Notes: generated by a model not told the origin, from the letters alone. A DNA stretch of 64,000 nucleotides from Pyxidicoccus parkwaysis (GCF_017301735.1 NZ_CP071090.1:9910001-9974000); one strand, 5' to 3'. Shown: positions 17,201 to 25,573, counted from the stretch's first letter. Numbers and translations: made by a program.

Positions 17201-17789
17201 AGCCGCCCTCCAGGGACACCGTCACCGTGGAGACCTCCTCGGGGATGTTGCCGTACGCGTCGTGCAGCGTGACGGCCACCGGAGCGAGCACAGCGCCGGC
17301 CTCCACCTCCGTGGGGCCAGTGGTGACGGACATGGAGCTGGCGACGGCCGGGCGCACGGTGAAGGGCGCGCTCGCCGCCGTCTGCGAGGCCAGCTGCGCC
17401 GACAGCTTCATGCCAGTCGCGGCCTTCGTCACCGTGAGGTTGGTGAAGCGCGCCACGCCATAGTTGAGCACGCCGCGCGTGGCGCCACCGAGCTTCGCGC
17501 CCTCGGGCGCGTCCGTCAGCGACAACTGCACCGTGCCGCTACGGTCCGTGAGGACGTTGCCGCTCGAGTCGACGAGGGCCACCTCGACATCTCCGAGCTT
17601 CTCACCGGCCCGGACCGAACCGGGCTGGCTGCGGAAGACGAGGGTGGCGGCCCCGGGCTGGGGCTTGGGGTCATCACCGCACGCGGTGGCGAACAGCGCC
17701 GCGAGCAGCGTGAGACCGAGAGCAATGCGCTGGCTCAAGATGTTGCGCTCCGAGAGCAATGAAGGGTTGGAAGAGGACGCGCGCATCAT
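14295..17789 (-). CDS. lipoprotein with nine Ig-like repeats and a cohesin-like C-terminal domain
   Basis: A 1164-residue protein. The start overlaps the stop of the upstream gene (TGATG at 17787-17791); the longer frame to 18629 is a shadow of that gene. The signal peptide ends in a lipobox LFATAC-G, so it is a lipoprotein. From about residue 45 to 985 there are nine copies of a roughly 100-residue Ig-like repeat, each with a V-x-L-x-D-x-x-G-N core, then L-x-G-T, GVA-x-F and a KAGTGYTL-like end, resembling bacterial invasin/intimin Ig-like domains. The last 178 residues differ: ASTNTQLVLDVVAAEAVNGY, GFNLPLDATKVRL and GSVLYQLRLTLAPGAEPG resemble the beta-sandwich of cohesin modules. Since the upstream gene ends in a dockerin-like domain, this may be its surface anchor. 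Confidence 0.82.
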   Translation of the reverse strand: MMRASSSNPSLLSERNILSQRIALGLTLLAALFATACGDDPKPQPGAATLVFRSQPGSVRAGEKLGDVEVALVDSSGNVLTDRSGTVQLSLTDAPEGAKLGGATRGVLNYGVARFTNLTVTKAATGMKLSAQLASQTAASAPFTVRPAVASSMSVTTGPTEVEAGAVLAPVAVTLHDAYGNIPEEVSTVTVSLEGGSAGVSLTGNLTAQTVNGVATFSELAVDEDGDYVLAFASGSMAPARSASFKIRPAQAVSLSFTTQPAASTVAGTALAAVKVSLLDARGKVAKKAVGTVSLELVSGNGATLGGTATTDALSGVATFETLRIEKAGSGYTLRASSGSLTAVDSSAFAIAPAAAARLAYVTAPVAATAGSAISPAVQVELLDTYGNRAASTATVDVALADNPGNATLGGTHSVAAVDGLATFANLTLDKAAQGYTLRATSEGVTPVTSEAFNVAHGTVAALAFTTQPATDTPAAESLGTIQVTASDAFGNVVTASTATVSVALGTNPGAATLGGTTQVTLSNGVASFTGLTVDKAGTGYTLSASVANVPPVTSNAFNVSEAAASVAFVAAPGNITAGVAFNPVVQVEIRDAGGNRVPSRATVSLRLANNPTSAALVGTASLAAVNGQARFTGLSMRKAGTGYTVEASAGSLPVVVSGAFNVSPAAMNQLVVTKQPPATVVAGVPMSTVVVEAADAYGNRIPTYGSSVNERISAGVDPDANPSAVGVVGTREVVPVNGVATFSDLAMTRVGSAELLFVAYNSALTALYQGSSSTITVTPGPAAAIAFDPVVAETTAGSAMSPAVQVRVTDRYGNATSGSGDVTLALAANPGHDTLQGTLTAPVTDGVATFADLVLRKAAEGYTLKARMGALTPVTSSTFAIVGAAPARVEFTAQPRSTPNGLPLNEVAVRLVDAFDNTATSVAPVTLALGNANGAVLGGTAVVNAQGGVARFGDLTVDRSGQGYVLAASSPSLVGTESSAFNVYGASLVYVDPAAGRIRLMRNPASTNTQLVLDVVAAEAVNGYGVGFNLPLDATKVRLAAQEGITAGAILSVGASAPAMAVALPLSGPLAGVLTSGISQKSAGSGAVATDTAIPVGSVLYQLRLTLAPGAEPGVVFDGANLGSGFKGLLRNKLGDDVVGSSGFGIGRLEIAADPTFTKTASR

Positions 17790-20700
17790 CACGGCCGCCC
17801 TCCGTAGCGAGTGACGAGCTGGCTCAGGTCCTGCTCGTCCACCGCGTTCTGGGTGCCGACGAGGTCCTGGTTCCAGTCGTAGTAGGGCTTGGAGGCGGTG
17901 GCCAGGGTGGTGCCCAGGCGGCTGGCCGTGGCGAGCAGGTCCACGAAGTCGAGCTGCCCGTTGCGGTCGAAGTCGCCGTTGCCGGCTACGCCGCGCTCGG
18001 CGGTGGCGGACGGGTAGATTTCCCACATGCCGCGCCCGAAGGTGGCGATGCGCAGCAGGCCGCCCGTGCGGCCGATGTACATGTCCATCACCCGCACCAG
18101 CGGCAGGCCCACGCCGTAGCGCTCCCACGTCGCGCCCTGGTTGGTGGTCCGGTACACGCCCAGGTCCGTACCCGCGAAGAGCGTCTGGTTGGTGTCGTCC
18201 GACGGGTCGAAGCGCACCACCTGAACCGGCACGTCCGGCAGGTCGCCGGTGATGTTCTGCCACGTGCTGCCGCGGTTGCGCGTCAGGAACACGCGACCGA
18301 CACCGGGCAGGAGCGTGCCGGCCGGCGCCACGCTGGCACCCACGAACATGTCGCCCGGGGTGATGCCGGTGTGGTTGGGCGGGAAGTCCACGCTGCTCGT
18401 GAAGGTGGGCACCTCGTTGGTTTCGATGGTGCCGTTGCCGTTGACGTCCACGGCCATGAGGTTGGTCTGCGTCCACGTGCACTGCGCGGCTGGCGTGTCC
18501 AGCGTGCAGTCGGACATGATGCGGAAGCGCCCGCCCGAGGCCGCGACGCCGTACAGGCCGTCCACCGTGGCCGAGACACCCAGGGCACGCACCTGGTTGG
18601 AGGTGATGCACGCGCCCAGGTGCTGCCACTGGCGCACGTCCGTGCCGCTCGGCGTGCCCACCAGGCGGAAGACGCCGAAGGTGGTGCCCTGGATGGCCGC
18701 CGGCTTGTTGCCGGTGTTGATGGCCCGCACCTTGGTGAGGAACGTCACGCCGTCACCGGCGCAGCCTCCCGCGGCCGCGCCAATGGGCGGCGCCAGCGTG
18801 CGCCACACGTTGCCCACACCCAGGTTGCAGCCATTGTTGCCCGCCGTGTCCGGGTCGCACCAGCGCGTGGAACTGTTCTGCACCGAGCCCCAATACATGC
18901 TGTCCTCGCCCACGCGGGACGCGGCCACGCCGATGCCGTCGCCGCCGATGACCTGGTTGAAGGTGGTGGAGGAGCCCGCCGAGTCGCGCATGCGCGTGCC
19001 GTTGTCCTGCAGGCCCGCGAAGGCGACGAACGGGTTGCCCGTGGCCGGGTCACCCGACGCGACGTTGTACATCAGGTGCGTCACCAAGCCCCGGTTGGGG
19101 AAGCGCCAGTGCACCGTCTCCTGATTGATTTTCCCCGGCGAGAAGACGTCGGTGGACGTGAAGAGGCCACCGTCGCTGCCCACCATCACCATGTAGCCGG
19201 TGGGCGTGCGCAGCACCTGCGTGACGTGCCAGTCCGCGTGGACGTACGGCAGGACGCCCTCATCCGTGGTGGCGTTGGTGGTGGACGTCGGGAGCCAGTG
19301 CGACACCAGCTCCCACGTGGGCTGCCCGTCCATGCCGTTGATGGTGCGCAGGCCGCAGTAGGTGCCGCCGAGAATGACCCGGTTGTTGTCACCCGGGTCC
19401 ACCGCAATGGTGGCGTTGTAGTAGGCCTGGGCGCCGTGCACGTTGACGCTGATGCAGCGTGCGCTCGAGGACGCGAAGGTGGGGTTGCGCGGCGAGCCTT
19501 CCCCCTTGCCGTCGCCGGAGACGTCCTGCCACGTGTTGCCCGCGTCCGTGGAGCGCCAGATGCCTCCGCCGGCCAGAGTACTGGTGCGCCGACCCGTCAA
19601 CGCGAACAATACCGTGTGCGACGGGTCCGCGGGAGGCGTGCCCGCGGCGAGCGCCACGCGGCTGATGTCCGGGAGCGTGGCGCCGGAGGTCGTGTTGTTG
19701 TCCGGCAGCGCGTTGGCCGCCATGCGCGAGGACCAGGTCAGGCCCGCGTCCGTGCTCACCCAGATGTCGCCCTGCACCGCCGTGGATGCCGTGGGGGCCG
19801 CCGCGGTGGGGCTCGCGTAGGCCGTGCCGCTGAGGGCCCAGCGGCTCACGCCGCCCACCTGGCCGGTGTAGGCGATGGTCCAGACAGTGTCAGGCGTCTG
19901 CGTGCCCACGTTGGGCAAATCCAACAACTGGAAGGACGCGCCCGAGTCGGTGGAGCGGTACAGGCCCGCCTCCGTGCCGACGAGGATGATGTTGGGCGCG
20001 TTCGGGTCCACCTTGAGGGCGCGGATGCGCAGCGGGCGCACCGTCAGGCCGCCCGAGCCGACCGGGTACGTGCCGGACAGCGACACCGGCGCCTCCCAGC
20101 TCGCGCCGCCGTTGGTGGTCTTCACCACCTGGCCGCCGACCAGGTCCACGAAGTCACCCAGGCCCAGGTACAGCGTGTCCGGGTTCCGGGGGTCCATGTC
20201 CATGTCGCCCACGGCCAGGTTGCCCAGCGTCTCCGTCAGCGGGTGCCACGTGGGGTCCGGCGAGAAGAGGTCGAACGTCTTCCACACGCCGCCGCCGGAG
20301 GTGGAGACGTACGCGACGTTCTGGTTGCGCGGGTCCACGGCGATGTTGGTGAGACGGCCGGAGTCCACCTGCGTGTAGCGCGTGCCGTTGAACTGGAAGA
20401 ACGCGTCGGTGGGGCCCAGGTTCACCCAGGCGTTGGCGCTCTGGGCGAGGCTCTTCTGGCCCGGCGCGCGGGGCATCCGGTCCGGCCAGCGCGCGGCCTC
20501 GGCGCGGGCCTCGGCCAAGAGCGTGTCCGAGTCCTGCTTGGTGGGGATGCCCCACTGGGCCTTGTGCGCCATCCAGCGGGCAAAGGCGTCATCGATTTCT
20601 TCTTCGTGGTAGTCGCCGTCCTCGAACAGCTCCTCCTCCACGTCGGCCTTCAGCTGCGGGGGTGCATCCTCACCGGGCTGCTGCATGAAGTCTTCGAAGC

Positions 20701-20818
20701 GCAGGCGGCGCTGCTCCTCGGCCCATACGCGGTACGCGCGGACGGACGTGGGAGCCGCCAGCGCCAGGACTCCAGCACCAACAGCCATGGAGACGACGAC
20801 TCGTCTTCGCTTGTGCAA
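17789..20818 (-). CDS. exported Asp-box beta-propeller protein with dockerin-like C-terminus
   Basis: A 1009-residue protein with an N-terminal signal peptide (VVVSMAVGAGVLALAAPTSVRA). Residues about 135-935 contain repeated Asp-box/BNR motifs of the S-x-D-x-G-x-T/S-W/F type (STDSGASF, STDAGLTW, STDAGNTW, TRNRGSTW, TTNQGATW, TTNGGASW), indicating one or two beta-propellers as in sialidases, sortilin-like proteins and GH74 enzymes. No catalytic set can be assigned. The final 65 residues hold two EF-hand-like loops: DFDRNGQLDFVD (residues 949-960) and DWNQD...NAVDEQD (981-997), each followed by a helix, the layout of a dockerin. It is coupled by TGATG overlap to the lipoprotein with the cohesin-like domain, suggesting non-covalent surface display. 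Confidence 0.83.
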   Translation of the reverse strand: MHKRRRVVVSMAVGAGVLALAAPTSVRAYRVWAEEQRRLRFEDFMQQPGEDAPPQLKADVEEELFEDGDYHEEEIDDAFARWMAHKAQWGIPTKQDSDTLLAEARAEAARWPDRMPRAPGQKSLAQSANAWVNLGPTDAFFQFNGTRYTQVDSGRLTNIAVDPRNQNVAYVSTSGGGVWKTFDLFSPDPTWHPLTETLGNLAVGDMDMDPRNPDTLYLGLGDFVDLVGGQVVKTTNGGASWEAPVSLSGTYPVGSGGLTVRPLRIRALKVDPNAPNIILVGTEAGLYRSTDSGASFQLLDLPNVGTQTPDTVWTIAYTGQVGGVSRWALSGTAYASPTAAAPTASTAVQGDIWVSTDAGLTWSSRMAANALPDNNTTSGATLPDISRVALAAGTPPADPSHTVLFALTGRRTSTLAGGGIWRSTDAGNTWQDVSGDGKGEGSPRNPTFASSSARCISVNVHGAQAYYNATIAVDPGDNNRVILGGTYCGLRTINGMDGQPTWELVSHWLPTSTTNATTDEGVLPYVHADWHVTQVLRTPTGYMVMVGSDGGLFTSTDVFSPGKINQETVHWRFPNRGLVTHLMYNVASGDPATGNPFVAFAGLQDNGTRMRDSAGSSTTFNQVIGGDGIGVAASRVGEDSMYWGSVQNSSTRWCDPDTAGNNGCNLGVGNVWRTLAPPIGAAAGGCAGDGVTFLTKVRAINTGNKPAAIQGTTFGVFRLVGTPSGTDVRQWQHLGACITSNQVRALGVSATVDGLYGVAASGGRFRIMSDCTLDTPAAQCTWTQTNLMAVDVNGNGTIETNEVPTFTSSVDFPPNHTGITPGDMFVGASVAPAGTLLPGVGRVFLTRNRGSTWQNITGDLPDVPVQVVRFDPSDDTNQTLFAGTDLGVYRTTNQGATWERYGVGLPLVRVMDMYIGRTGGLLRIATFGRGMWEIYPSATAERGVAGNGDFDRNGQLDFVDLLATASRLGTTLATASKPYYDWNQDLVGTQNAVDEQDLSQLVTRYGGRP

Positions 20819-21071
20819 GCGGATTTCTCCAGAAACAGGGTTACAGGGGTTTGCCGGGGGAGAAGACGAAGGGTAACGGAGTGGACACCCCTACCGTCAA
20901 ATCGTGAGAAAACCGTGTACCTGTCGGACTGGGGGTCAACGCGTCCGGACGAGCGTGCCGCAGGCGGCCTTGACGAAGGCGGAAGAGACTCTCCGGGTCG
21001 CTGTCACCTGCCGGGCACCGCGCGCACTCGGACGTTGGAGGCGGGGCGCGCGCCGGGGAGACTGCCGCGCC

Positions 21072-21365
21072 GTGGACCTCCGACGCACACAGCCCCAGCT
21101 CGCCCTGCTGTCCCTCCTGGGAAACATCTCCCTCATCGCCTCATGGGCGGTGCTGTTGACGCGGCCCTCGGGCTGGGAGGTGGTGGGCCCGGTGCTGCTC
21201 GCCGTCTTCCTCGTCCTGCGGGTGGGCGGCGCGTGGTTCTACGCGCTGCGGCGGTCCGGAGGCTCCGCCGTGGCGCGCCGCAACGCCCTCTTCACCACCG
21301 CCATCGCGGCGGTGGCGGTGGGCCTGTGGGTCTTCACGCTGCTGCGCGGGCCGGGCCGACTCTAA
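21072..21365 (+). CDS. small three-helix membrane protein, 97 aa
   Basis: The open frame starts farther upstream at 20904, but the first 55 codons lack hydrophobic or family features. I prefer the GTG at 21072, preceded by GGGGAG 11 nt upstream. The product has three hydrophobic segments (about residues 10-27, 33-52 and 71-90) and a basic loop (YALRRSGGSAVARRNA). No family is recognised. It stands alone between the divergent propeller gene and convergent ychF. Confidence 0.6.
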   Translation: MDLRRTQPQLALLSLLGNISLIASWAVLLTRPSGWEVVGPVLLAVFLVLRVGGAWFYALRRSGGSAVARRNALFTTAIAAVAVGLWVFTLLRGPGRL

Positions 21366-21390
21366 AGCCTCGGCATCATCGCCAAGAGAA

Positions 21391-21553
21391 GAGCAGACGT
21401 GCGCCAGGGATGGACGGCGCCCCTTCCGAACTTCGAGGCCTTGCGAACTCCAGCGACCTCTCCGACACCCAACGAGGAGCGGACGTGCCTCATGCATGGG
21501 CCGCGCTCCTTCCGAGCATCGAGCCCTCCACTCCAGCGACCTCTACGAAGCCG
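21391..21553. repeat. imperfect tandem duplication of about 85 bp
   Basis: Two related copies lie at about 21391-21458 and 21476-21553. They share GAGC(A/G)GACGTGC, then CGC(C/T)CCTTCCGA, TCGAG and ACTCCAGCGACCTCT with small indels. The gap between the small membrane gene and ychF otherwise holds nothing that I recognise. Confidence 0.5.
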
Positions 21554-21632
21554 TTCGGGCCCGTGAAACGCAGCGCGGGCGCCCCCTTTTGGGAAGCGCC
21601 CGCGTGGAACCACCGGCCCTCTGACGTGAGGC

Positions 21633-22742
21633 CTAGACGTTGAAGCGGAAGTGCATGCAGTCGCCGTCCTGGACGACGTAGTCCTTGCCTTCCACGCGCA
21701 GCAGGCCCTTCTCCTTCACGGCGGACTCGCTGCCGAGCTTGACTAGGTCCTCCCAGCGCATGACCTCGGCCTTGATGAAGCCGCGCTCGAAGTCCGTGTG
21801 GATGACGCCGGCTGCCTGCGGGGCCTTGTAGCCCTTGTGGATGGTCCACGCGCGGCACTCCTGCTCGCCCACGGTGAAGTACGTCCACAGGCCCAGCAGC
21901 TTGTAGCCCTCGCGCGCCACCTTGTGCAGGCCCGGCTCCTTGAGGCCCGCGCTCTCCAGGAAGCCCGCGCGCTCCTCCTCGGGCAGCTGCTGGATTTCGG
22001 ACTCCATGGCGGCGGCGAGCACCACGACTTCGGCGCCCTCCTTCTTCGCCATCTCCTTCACGGCCTGGACGTGCTTGTTGGCGTCCTCCTTGCCAATCTC
22101 CGACTCGCCGATGTTGGCCACGTACAGCACGGGCTTGTCGGTGAGCAGGAAGAGGTCTCGGATGACGGCCTGCTCCTCCTCCGTGAGCCGCTGCGCGCGC
22201 ACCGTGGTGCCCGAGTCCAGGCCCGCCTTGATGCGGTCCAGCAGGGCGACCTCGGCCTTCGCCTCGTCGCCCACCTTGCCGCCGACCTTGGTGTTCTTCA
22301 GGCTGCGCTCGCGGCGCTTCTCCACCGTCTCCAGGTCCTTGAGGCACAGCTCCGTGTCGACCACGTCCCGGTCCCTCACCGGGTTCACCCCGCCCTCGAC
22401 GTGGGTGACGTTGTCGTCCTCGAAGCAGCGCAGCACGTGCAGCACCGCGTTCACCTGGCGGATGTTGCCGAGGAACTGGTTGCCCAGGCCTTCGCCCTTG
22501 GACGCGCCGCGCACCAGGCCGGCGATGTCCACGAACTCGATGGAGGTGGGCACCTTCTTGAGCGGCTTGATGAGCGCCGTCAGCTTGTCCAGCCGGTCAT
22601 CCGGCACGGGCACCACGCCCACGTTGGGCTCGATGGTGCAGAAGGGGTAGTTGGCCGCCTGCGCGCCCGCGGCGGACAGCGCGTTGAACAGGGTGGACTT
22701 GCCCACGTTGGGGAGCCCGACGATGCCGATGGAAAGAGCCAT
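21633..22742 (-). CDS. ychF: YchF-type GTPase/ATPase
   Basis: A 369-residue Obg-family P-loop protein. The N-terminal G domain has the Walker A GLPNVGKST at residues 8-16 and the G3 region DIAGLVRGASKGEGLGNQFL, followed by the coiled-coil insertion (KDLETVEKRRERSLKN) and a C-terminal TGS domain ending KDYVVQDGDCMHFRFNV. YchF prefers ATP over GTP, binds ribosomes and affects oxidative-stress responses. Length matches the family (about 363). It starts 51 nt after the atpF stop on the same strand, so it may be read from the ATP synthase F0 operon. Confidence 0.97.
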   Translation of the reverse strand: MALSIGIVGLPNVGKSTLFNALSAAGAQAANYPFCTIEPNVGVVPVPDDRLDKLTALIKPLKKVPTSIEFVDIAGLVRGASKGEGLGNQFLGNIRQVNAVLHVLRCFEDDNVTHVEGGVNPVRDRDVVDTELCLKDLETVEKRRERSLKNTKVGGKVGDEAKAEVALLDRIKAGLDSGTTVRAQRLTEEEQAVIRDLFLLTDKPVLYVANIGESEIGKEDANKHVQAVKEMAKKEGAEVVVLAAAMESEIQQLPEEERAGFLESAGLKEPGLHKVAREGYKLLGLWTYFTVGEQECRAWTIHKGYKAPQAAGVIHTDFERGFIKAEVMRWEDLVKLGSESAVKEKGLLRVEGKDYVVQDGDCMHFRFNV

Positions 22743-22793
22743 GGTGAATCCCTGGAACGCGCGCGCCCGGGGGCGCGCTTCCCCAAACCTGAA

Positions 22794-23339
22794 CTAGGCG
22801 CTGCGACGCACGGCGCCGGTGCCGCTCAGCGGCAGGCCCTGCACGAACTGGTCGGCCAGCGCGCGGTGCTTGCTGTCGTCCATGCGCTCGCTGATGAGCT
22901 TGCTCGCCACCTCGATGGACAGGTCCACCGCCATGGCGCGGACCTCGGCGATGGCCTTCGTCTTCTGCTCCTCAATCTCGCGGCGGGCGGAGAGCTTGAG
23001 GTCCTCGGCCTCCTTGCGGCTCTTGGCCATCAGCTCCTCGCGGAACTTCTCCATCTCCGCCTGGATGCGGCGGGTGTCCTCGGCGGCCTGGCGGCGCGCC
23101 TCGGCGATGGCCGTCTTCTGGTCGGCGAGCAGCTTCTCCGCCTCGGCGCGCTCACGCTTGGCGCTCTCGATGGCGCTGGCAATCTGCTTCTCGCGCTCCT
23201 GCACCAGCTGCAGGATGGGGCCCCAGGCCTTCCAGCGCAGAACGAAGAAGACGATGACGAAGGTGACCAGGGTCCAGAAGATGAGACCCGGCTGAACCGA
23301 CACGAAGCTGCTGGCGGCGAGGACGGAGGGCAGGAACAT
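22794..23339 (-). CDS. atpF: ATP synthase F0 subunit b
   Basis: A 181-residue peripheral-stalk subunit with one N-terminal membrane helix (FWTLVTFVIVFFVLRWKAWG, about residues 19-38) followed by a long charged coiled coil (EREKQIASAIESAKRERAEAE). The frame extends to 23435, but the ATG at 23339 gives the normal b-subunit N-terminus. It is third in the order atpB-atpE-atpF. No F1 genes follow within the window; ychF comes next. Confidence 0.93.
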   Translation of the reverse strand: MFLPSVLAASSFVSVQPGLIFWTLVTFVIVFFVLRWKAWGPILQLVQEREKQIASAIESAKRERAEAEKLLADQKTAIAEARRQAAEDTRRIQAEMEKFREELMAKSRKEAEDLKLSARREIEEQKTKAIAEVRAMAVDLSIEVASKLISERMDDSKHRALADQFVQGLPLSGTGAVRRSA

Positions 23340-23477
23340 GACGGGTGTCCGGCGTGAGGGAGGGAAGCTGCAAAACCAACGCTGCTGACTGCGACCGGCG
23401 AGAAGCCGGCACCCGCGCGTGAGGCCCACGGGCACCGGCTCCGCAGTCCGGTGATGCTGCGGACTGCTTCAGCCTGC

Positions 23478-23711
23478 TCAGGCCGTCTTGGTGGCGAGCA
23501 GGATGCAGACGACCAGCGCGAACAGCGTGGCGCCTTCGATGAGGGCCGCCGCGATGATCATGGTGGTGCGGATGTCGCCACCAGCGGCCGGCTGACGGCC
23601 CGTGGCGTCCATGGCGGCGGCGGCGAGCTTACCGATGCCGAGGGCGGCGCCGATGATGGAGAGACCGGCGCCAAGGCCGGCAGCGAGGAAGGCAAGAGCG
23701 AGGTTCGTCAT
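23478..23711 (-). CDS. atpE: ATP synthase F0 subunit c
   Basis: A 77-residue double-helix proteolipid forming the rotor ring. It has the glycine-rich first helix (GLGAGLSIIGAALGIGKLA), the polar loop ATGRQPAAGGDIRT and the ion-binding Glu59 in ALIEGATLFALV. The residues around Glu59 lack the Ser/Gln ligands typical of Na+-coupled rings, so proton coupling is more likely. The start at 23711 is preceded by AAAGAAG. It lies between atpB and atpF. Confidence 0.96.
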   Translation of the reverse strand: MTNLALAFLAAGLGAGLSIIGAALGIGKLAAAAMDATGRQPAAGGDIRTTMIIAAALIEGATLFALVVCILLATKTA

Positions 23712-23844
23712 GGGAGCACTTCTTTCGTAGGCGATGACCCGCTTGTGGGGGGGTCGTTTCAATCCCTTTAGGACTACCTCCGGCGGCCTTTCGAACCGCC
23801 GGGTCTTCTGCGCGGGGGCGGGACTGCTTGCCCCCGCTAACTCG

Positions 23845-24909
23845 TCAGTGGTGGGCCGCGCCGTGGTCGTGGCTGTGGCCGCCCTCGTGGCCGTGGTCGT
23901 CATGGCCGTGGTGGCCCATGGCGACGCTCATGCCGATGAAGAGCGCGGACAGCATCGTGAAGACGTACGCCTGCACGAAGGCCACGAACAGCTCCAGCAG
24001 GTAGATGGCGAAGGCGAAGGGCACGCTCACCGCGGCAACCCCGGGGTGGCCGAGGATGAAGATGAGGCCCAGGAGGAAGAAGAGGACGATGTGGCCCGCC
24101 AGCATGTTGGCGAACAGACGCATCGTGAGGGCGAAGGGCTTGGTGAACAGGCCCAGCACCTCGACGGGAATCATGATGGGCCACAGCCACCAGGCCACGC
24201 CGCCCGTCAGGTGCTTCAGGTAGCCGCCGAGGCCCGCCGCGCGGATGCCGGCAACCTGGGTGACGATGAAGGTGCACAGCGCCAGGGACGCCGTGACGGC
24301 GATGTTGCCGGTGGCCGTGGACATCCAGGGCACCAGGCCCAGGAGGTTCATGAAGAGGATGAAGAAGAACGCCGTCAGGAGGTACGGCGTGTAGCGCGGG
24401 CCCTCCTCCTTGCCGATGTTCTTGATGGCCAGCTCGTCGCGCACGAAGAGCACCAGCATCTCGATGAGGTTGGCGCCCGTGCCGCGCGGCACCAGCTTCG
24501 TCTTGTCGCTGTTGCTCCAGATGAGCAGCGTGATGAGCAGCAGGCCCGCGGCGACGAACATCATCACCGTGTGCTTGGTGAGGGAGATGTCCAGGCAGCC
24601 CTCGGTGATGCCCGGCACGACCTCGCCGTGGTCCGTCATCTTCGGGGTGCAGTTGCCGAGGGTCCACGACGGCAGGGTGCCCAGGTGGATGGGCTTGCCC
24701 AGGGGGACCTCGAACTCCATCTCTCGCGAGTCGGAGACGTGGTGGATGATGTACTCCGGCACGTTCTCGTCGTGCTCACCCGCGGCGGCACCGTGCTCAC
24801 CGGCGGGGGCGCCGTGCTCTTCCACCGCGGCATGCTCGCCGTGCTCCGGCGAGGCCCAGGCCGCGGCCGCGAACAGACTGGCGATCAGCACCATTGCCTT
24901 GCGCATCAC
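23845..24909 (-). CDS. atpB: ATP synthase F0 subunit a
   Basis: A 354-residue membrane subunit that forms the proton half-channels against the c ring. The conserved Arg lies in TMRLFANMLAGH and the last helices have the expected polar residues (YLLELFVAFVQAYVFTML). The protein is longer than usual because of a His/Glu/Ala-rich N-terminal region after an apparent signal peptide (SPEHGEHAAVEEHG) and a C-terminal tail with over 10 histidines (GHHGHDDHGHEGGHSHDH). Those extensions could bind metal or protons; their role is unknown. The ATG overlaps the upstream stop (TGATG). Confidence 0.95.
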   Translation of the reverse strand: MMRKAMVLIASLFAAAAWASPEHGEHAAVEEHGAPAGEHGAAAGEHDENVPEYIIHHVSDSREMEFEVPLGKPIHLGTLPSWTLGNCTPKMTDHGEVVPGITEGCLDISLTKHTVMMFVAAGLLLITLLIWSNSDKTKLVPRGTGANLIEMLVLFVRDELAIKNIGKEEGPRYTPYLLTAFFFILFMNLLGLVPWMSTATGNIAVTASLALCTFIVTQVAGIRAAGLGGYLKHLTGGVAWWLWPIMIPVEVLGLFTKPFALTMRLFANMLAGHIVLFFLLGLIFILGHPGVAAVSVPFAFAIYLLELFVAFVQAYVFTMLSALFIGMSVAMGHHGHDDHGHEGGHSHDHGAAHH

Positions 24910-25310
24910 TCGTCTCCGCCCGCCGCGCCCTTGGACGCGGCCATCACGTAGCTCACTTCAATCCACTGCAGCGCGAAGTAGACGCCGAAGAAGCCGGCGA
25001 TGAATGGCACCGCCGCCAGCCCCCTCGAAATCATCCCCAGCAACCCGACCAACACACACACCGCCCGGAGCGCGAACACCACGCCCACCATCTTCAGCGC
25101 GGCGTTGAGGTCCTGCTTCACCGCCCGCCGCTTCAGCACCAGGGCCACCGCCCCGCTGAGCACCGCCAGCCCCACACCCCACAGCGCGGAGACCTTGTCC
25201 TCCACCACCGGTGGCAGGAGCGCGGCAACCGCCACGCCCACCACCGCCACGCCCGCCGCCAGCCCCGCGTGTCCCCAGAAGGGGTCCTTCCCCTCACCCT
25301 GCCCCTTCAC
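24906..25310 (-). CDS. small membrane protein in the ATP synthase operon, 134 aa
   Basis: Starts at GTG 25310, overlapping the stop of the AtpI-like gene (GTGA), and its stop overlaps the atpB start. It has four predicted membrane helices (about residues 14-32, 37-58, 75-97 and 101-120). Position and topology fit the AtpI/subunit I (AtpR-like) small proteins found before atpB that help assemble or supply ions to the c ring, but I see no decisive motif. Confidence 0.8.
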   Translation of the reverse strand: MKGQGEGKDPFWGHAGLAAGVAVVGVAVAALLPPVVEDKVSALWGVGLAVLSGAVALVLKRRAVKQDLNAALKMVGVVFALRAVCVLVGLLGMISRGLAAVPFIAGFFGVYFALQWIEVSYVMAASKGAAGGDE

Positions 25311-25573
25311 TTCTGCTTCCCCAGTCGGGCCATCTCCCGGAGGAATCCGTAGAAGCCCACGCAAATCCCCACCAGGCTCAGCCCCACCAGCAGCCACGGC
25401 GCCGTCCCCAGCCACCTGTCCAGCCAGTAGCCTCCCAACACCCCCACCACCGCCCCGCCCGTCAGCTTCCACACCGCCCCGATGTAGGGCTGCGCAGCCC
25501 TCATCTGACGCGCCGTCTCGCCCAGCTCGCTGCCGTCGCCGTCCTTGTCTTCCCGGGGCTCCTTCACTGCCAT
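25307..25573 (-). CDS. AtpI-like / AtpZ family F0F1 assembly protein
   Basis: An 88-residue protein with an acidic N-terminus and two membrane helices (about residues 34-52 and 57-77: GGAVVGVLGGYWLDRWLGT, then LVGLSLVGICVGFYGFLREM). The G-x-x-G-Y-x-L-D-R-x-L-G motif between the helices is the signature of AtpZ/AtpI-like proteins encoded at the head of atp operons, thought to help c-ring assembly or Mg2+/Ca2+ uptake. It is the first gene of the F0 operon. Confidence 0.87.
   Translation of the reverse strand: MAVKEPREDKDGDGSELGETARQMRAAQPYIGAVWKLTGGAVVGVLGGYWLDRWLGTAPWLLVGLSLVGICVGFYGFLREMARLGKQK

Noticed and set aside
17790..18629. 280-codon N-terminal extension of the cohesin-like lipoprotein
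   Set aside because: It is antisense-free but out of frame with the propeller gene on the same strand; the lipoprotein signal peptide begins at 17789 with a TGATG overlap.
17759..21643. 1294-codon plus-strand frame opposite the propeller gene
   Set aside because: Low-complexity Arg/Ala/Gly/His translation typical of a high-GC shadow; the minus strand carries Asp-box repeats and a signal peptide.
21633..25573. Missing F1 genes taken as a broken ATP synthase operon
   Set aside because: Separate F0 and F1 loci are plausible in this group, and all F0 genes here are intact with proper starts and overlaps.
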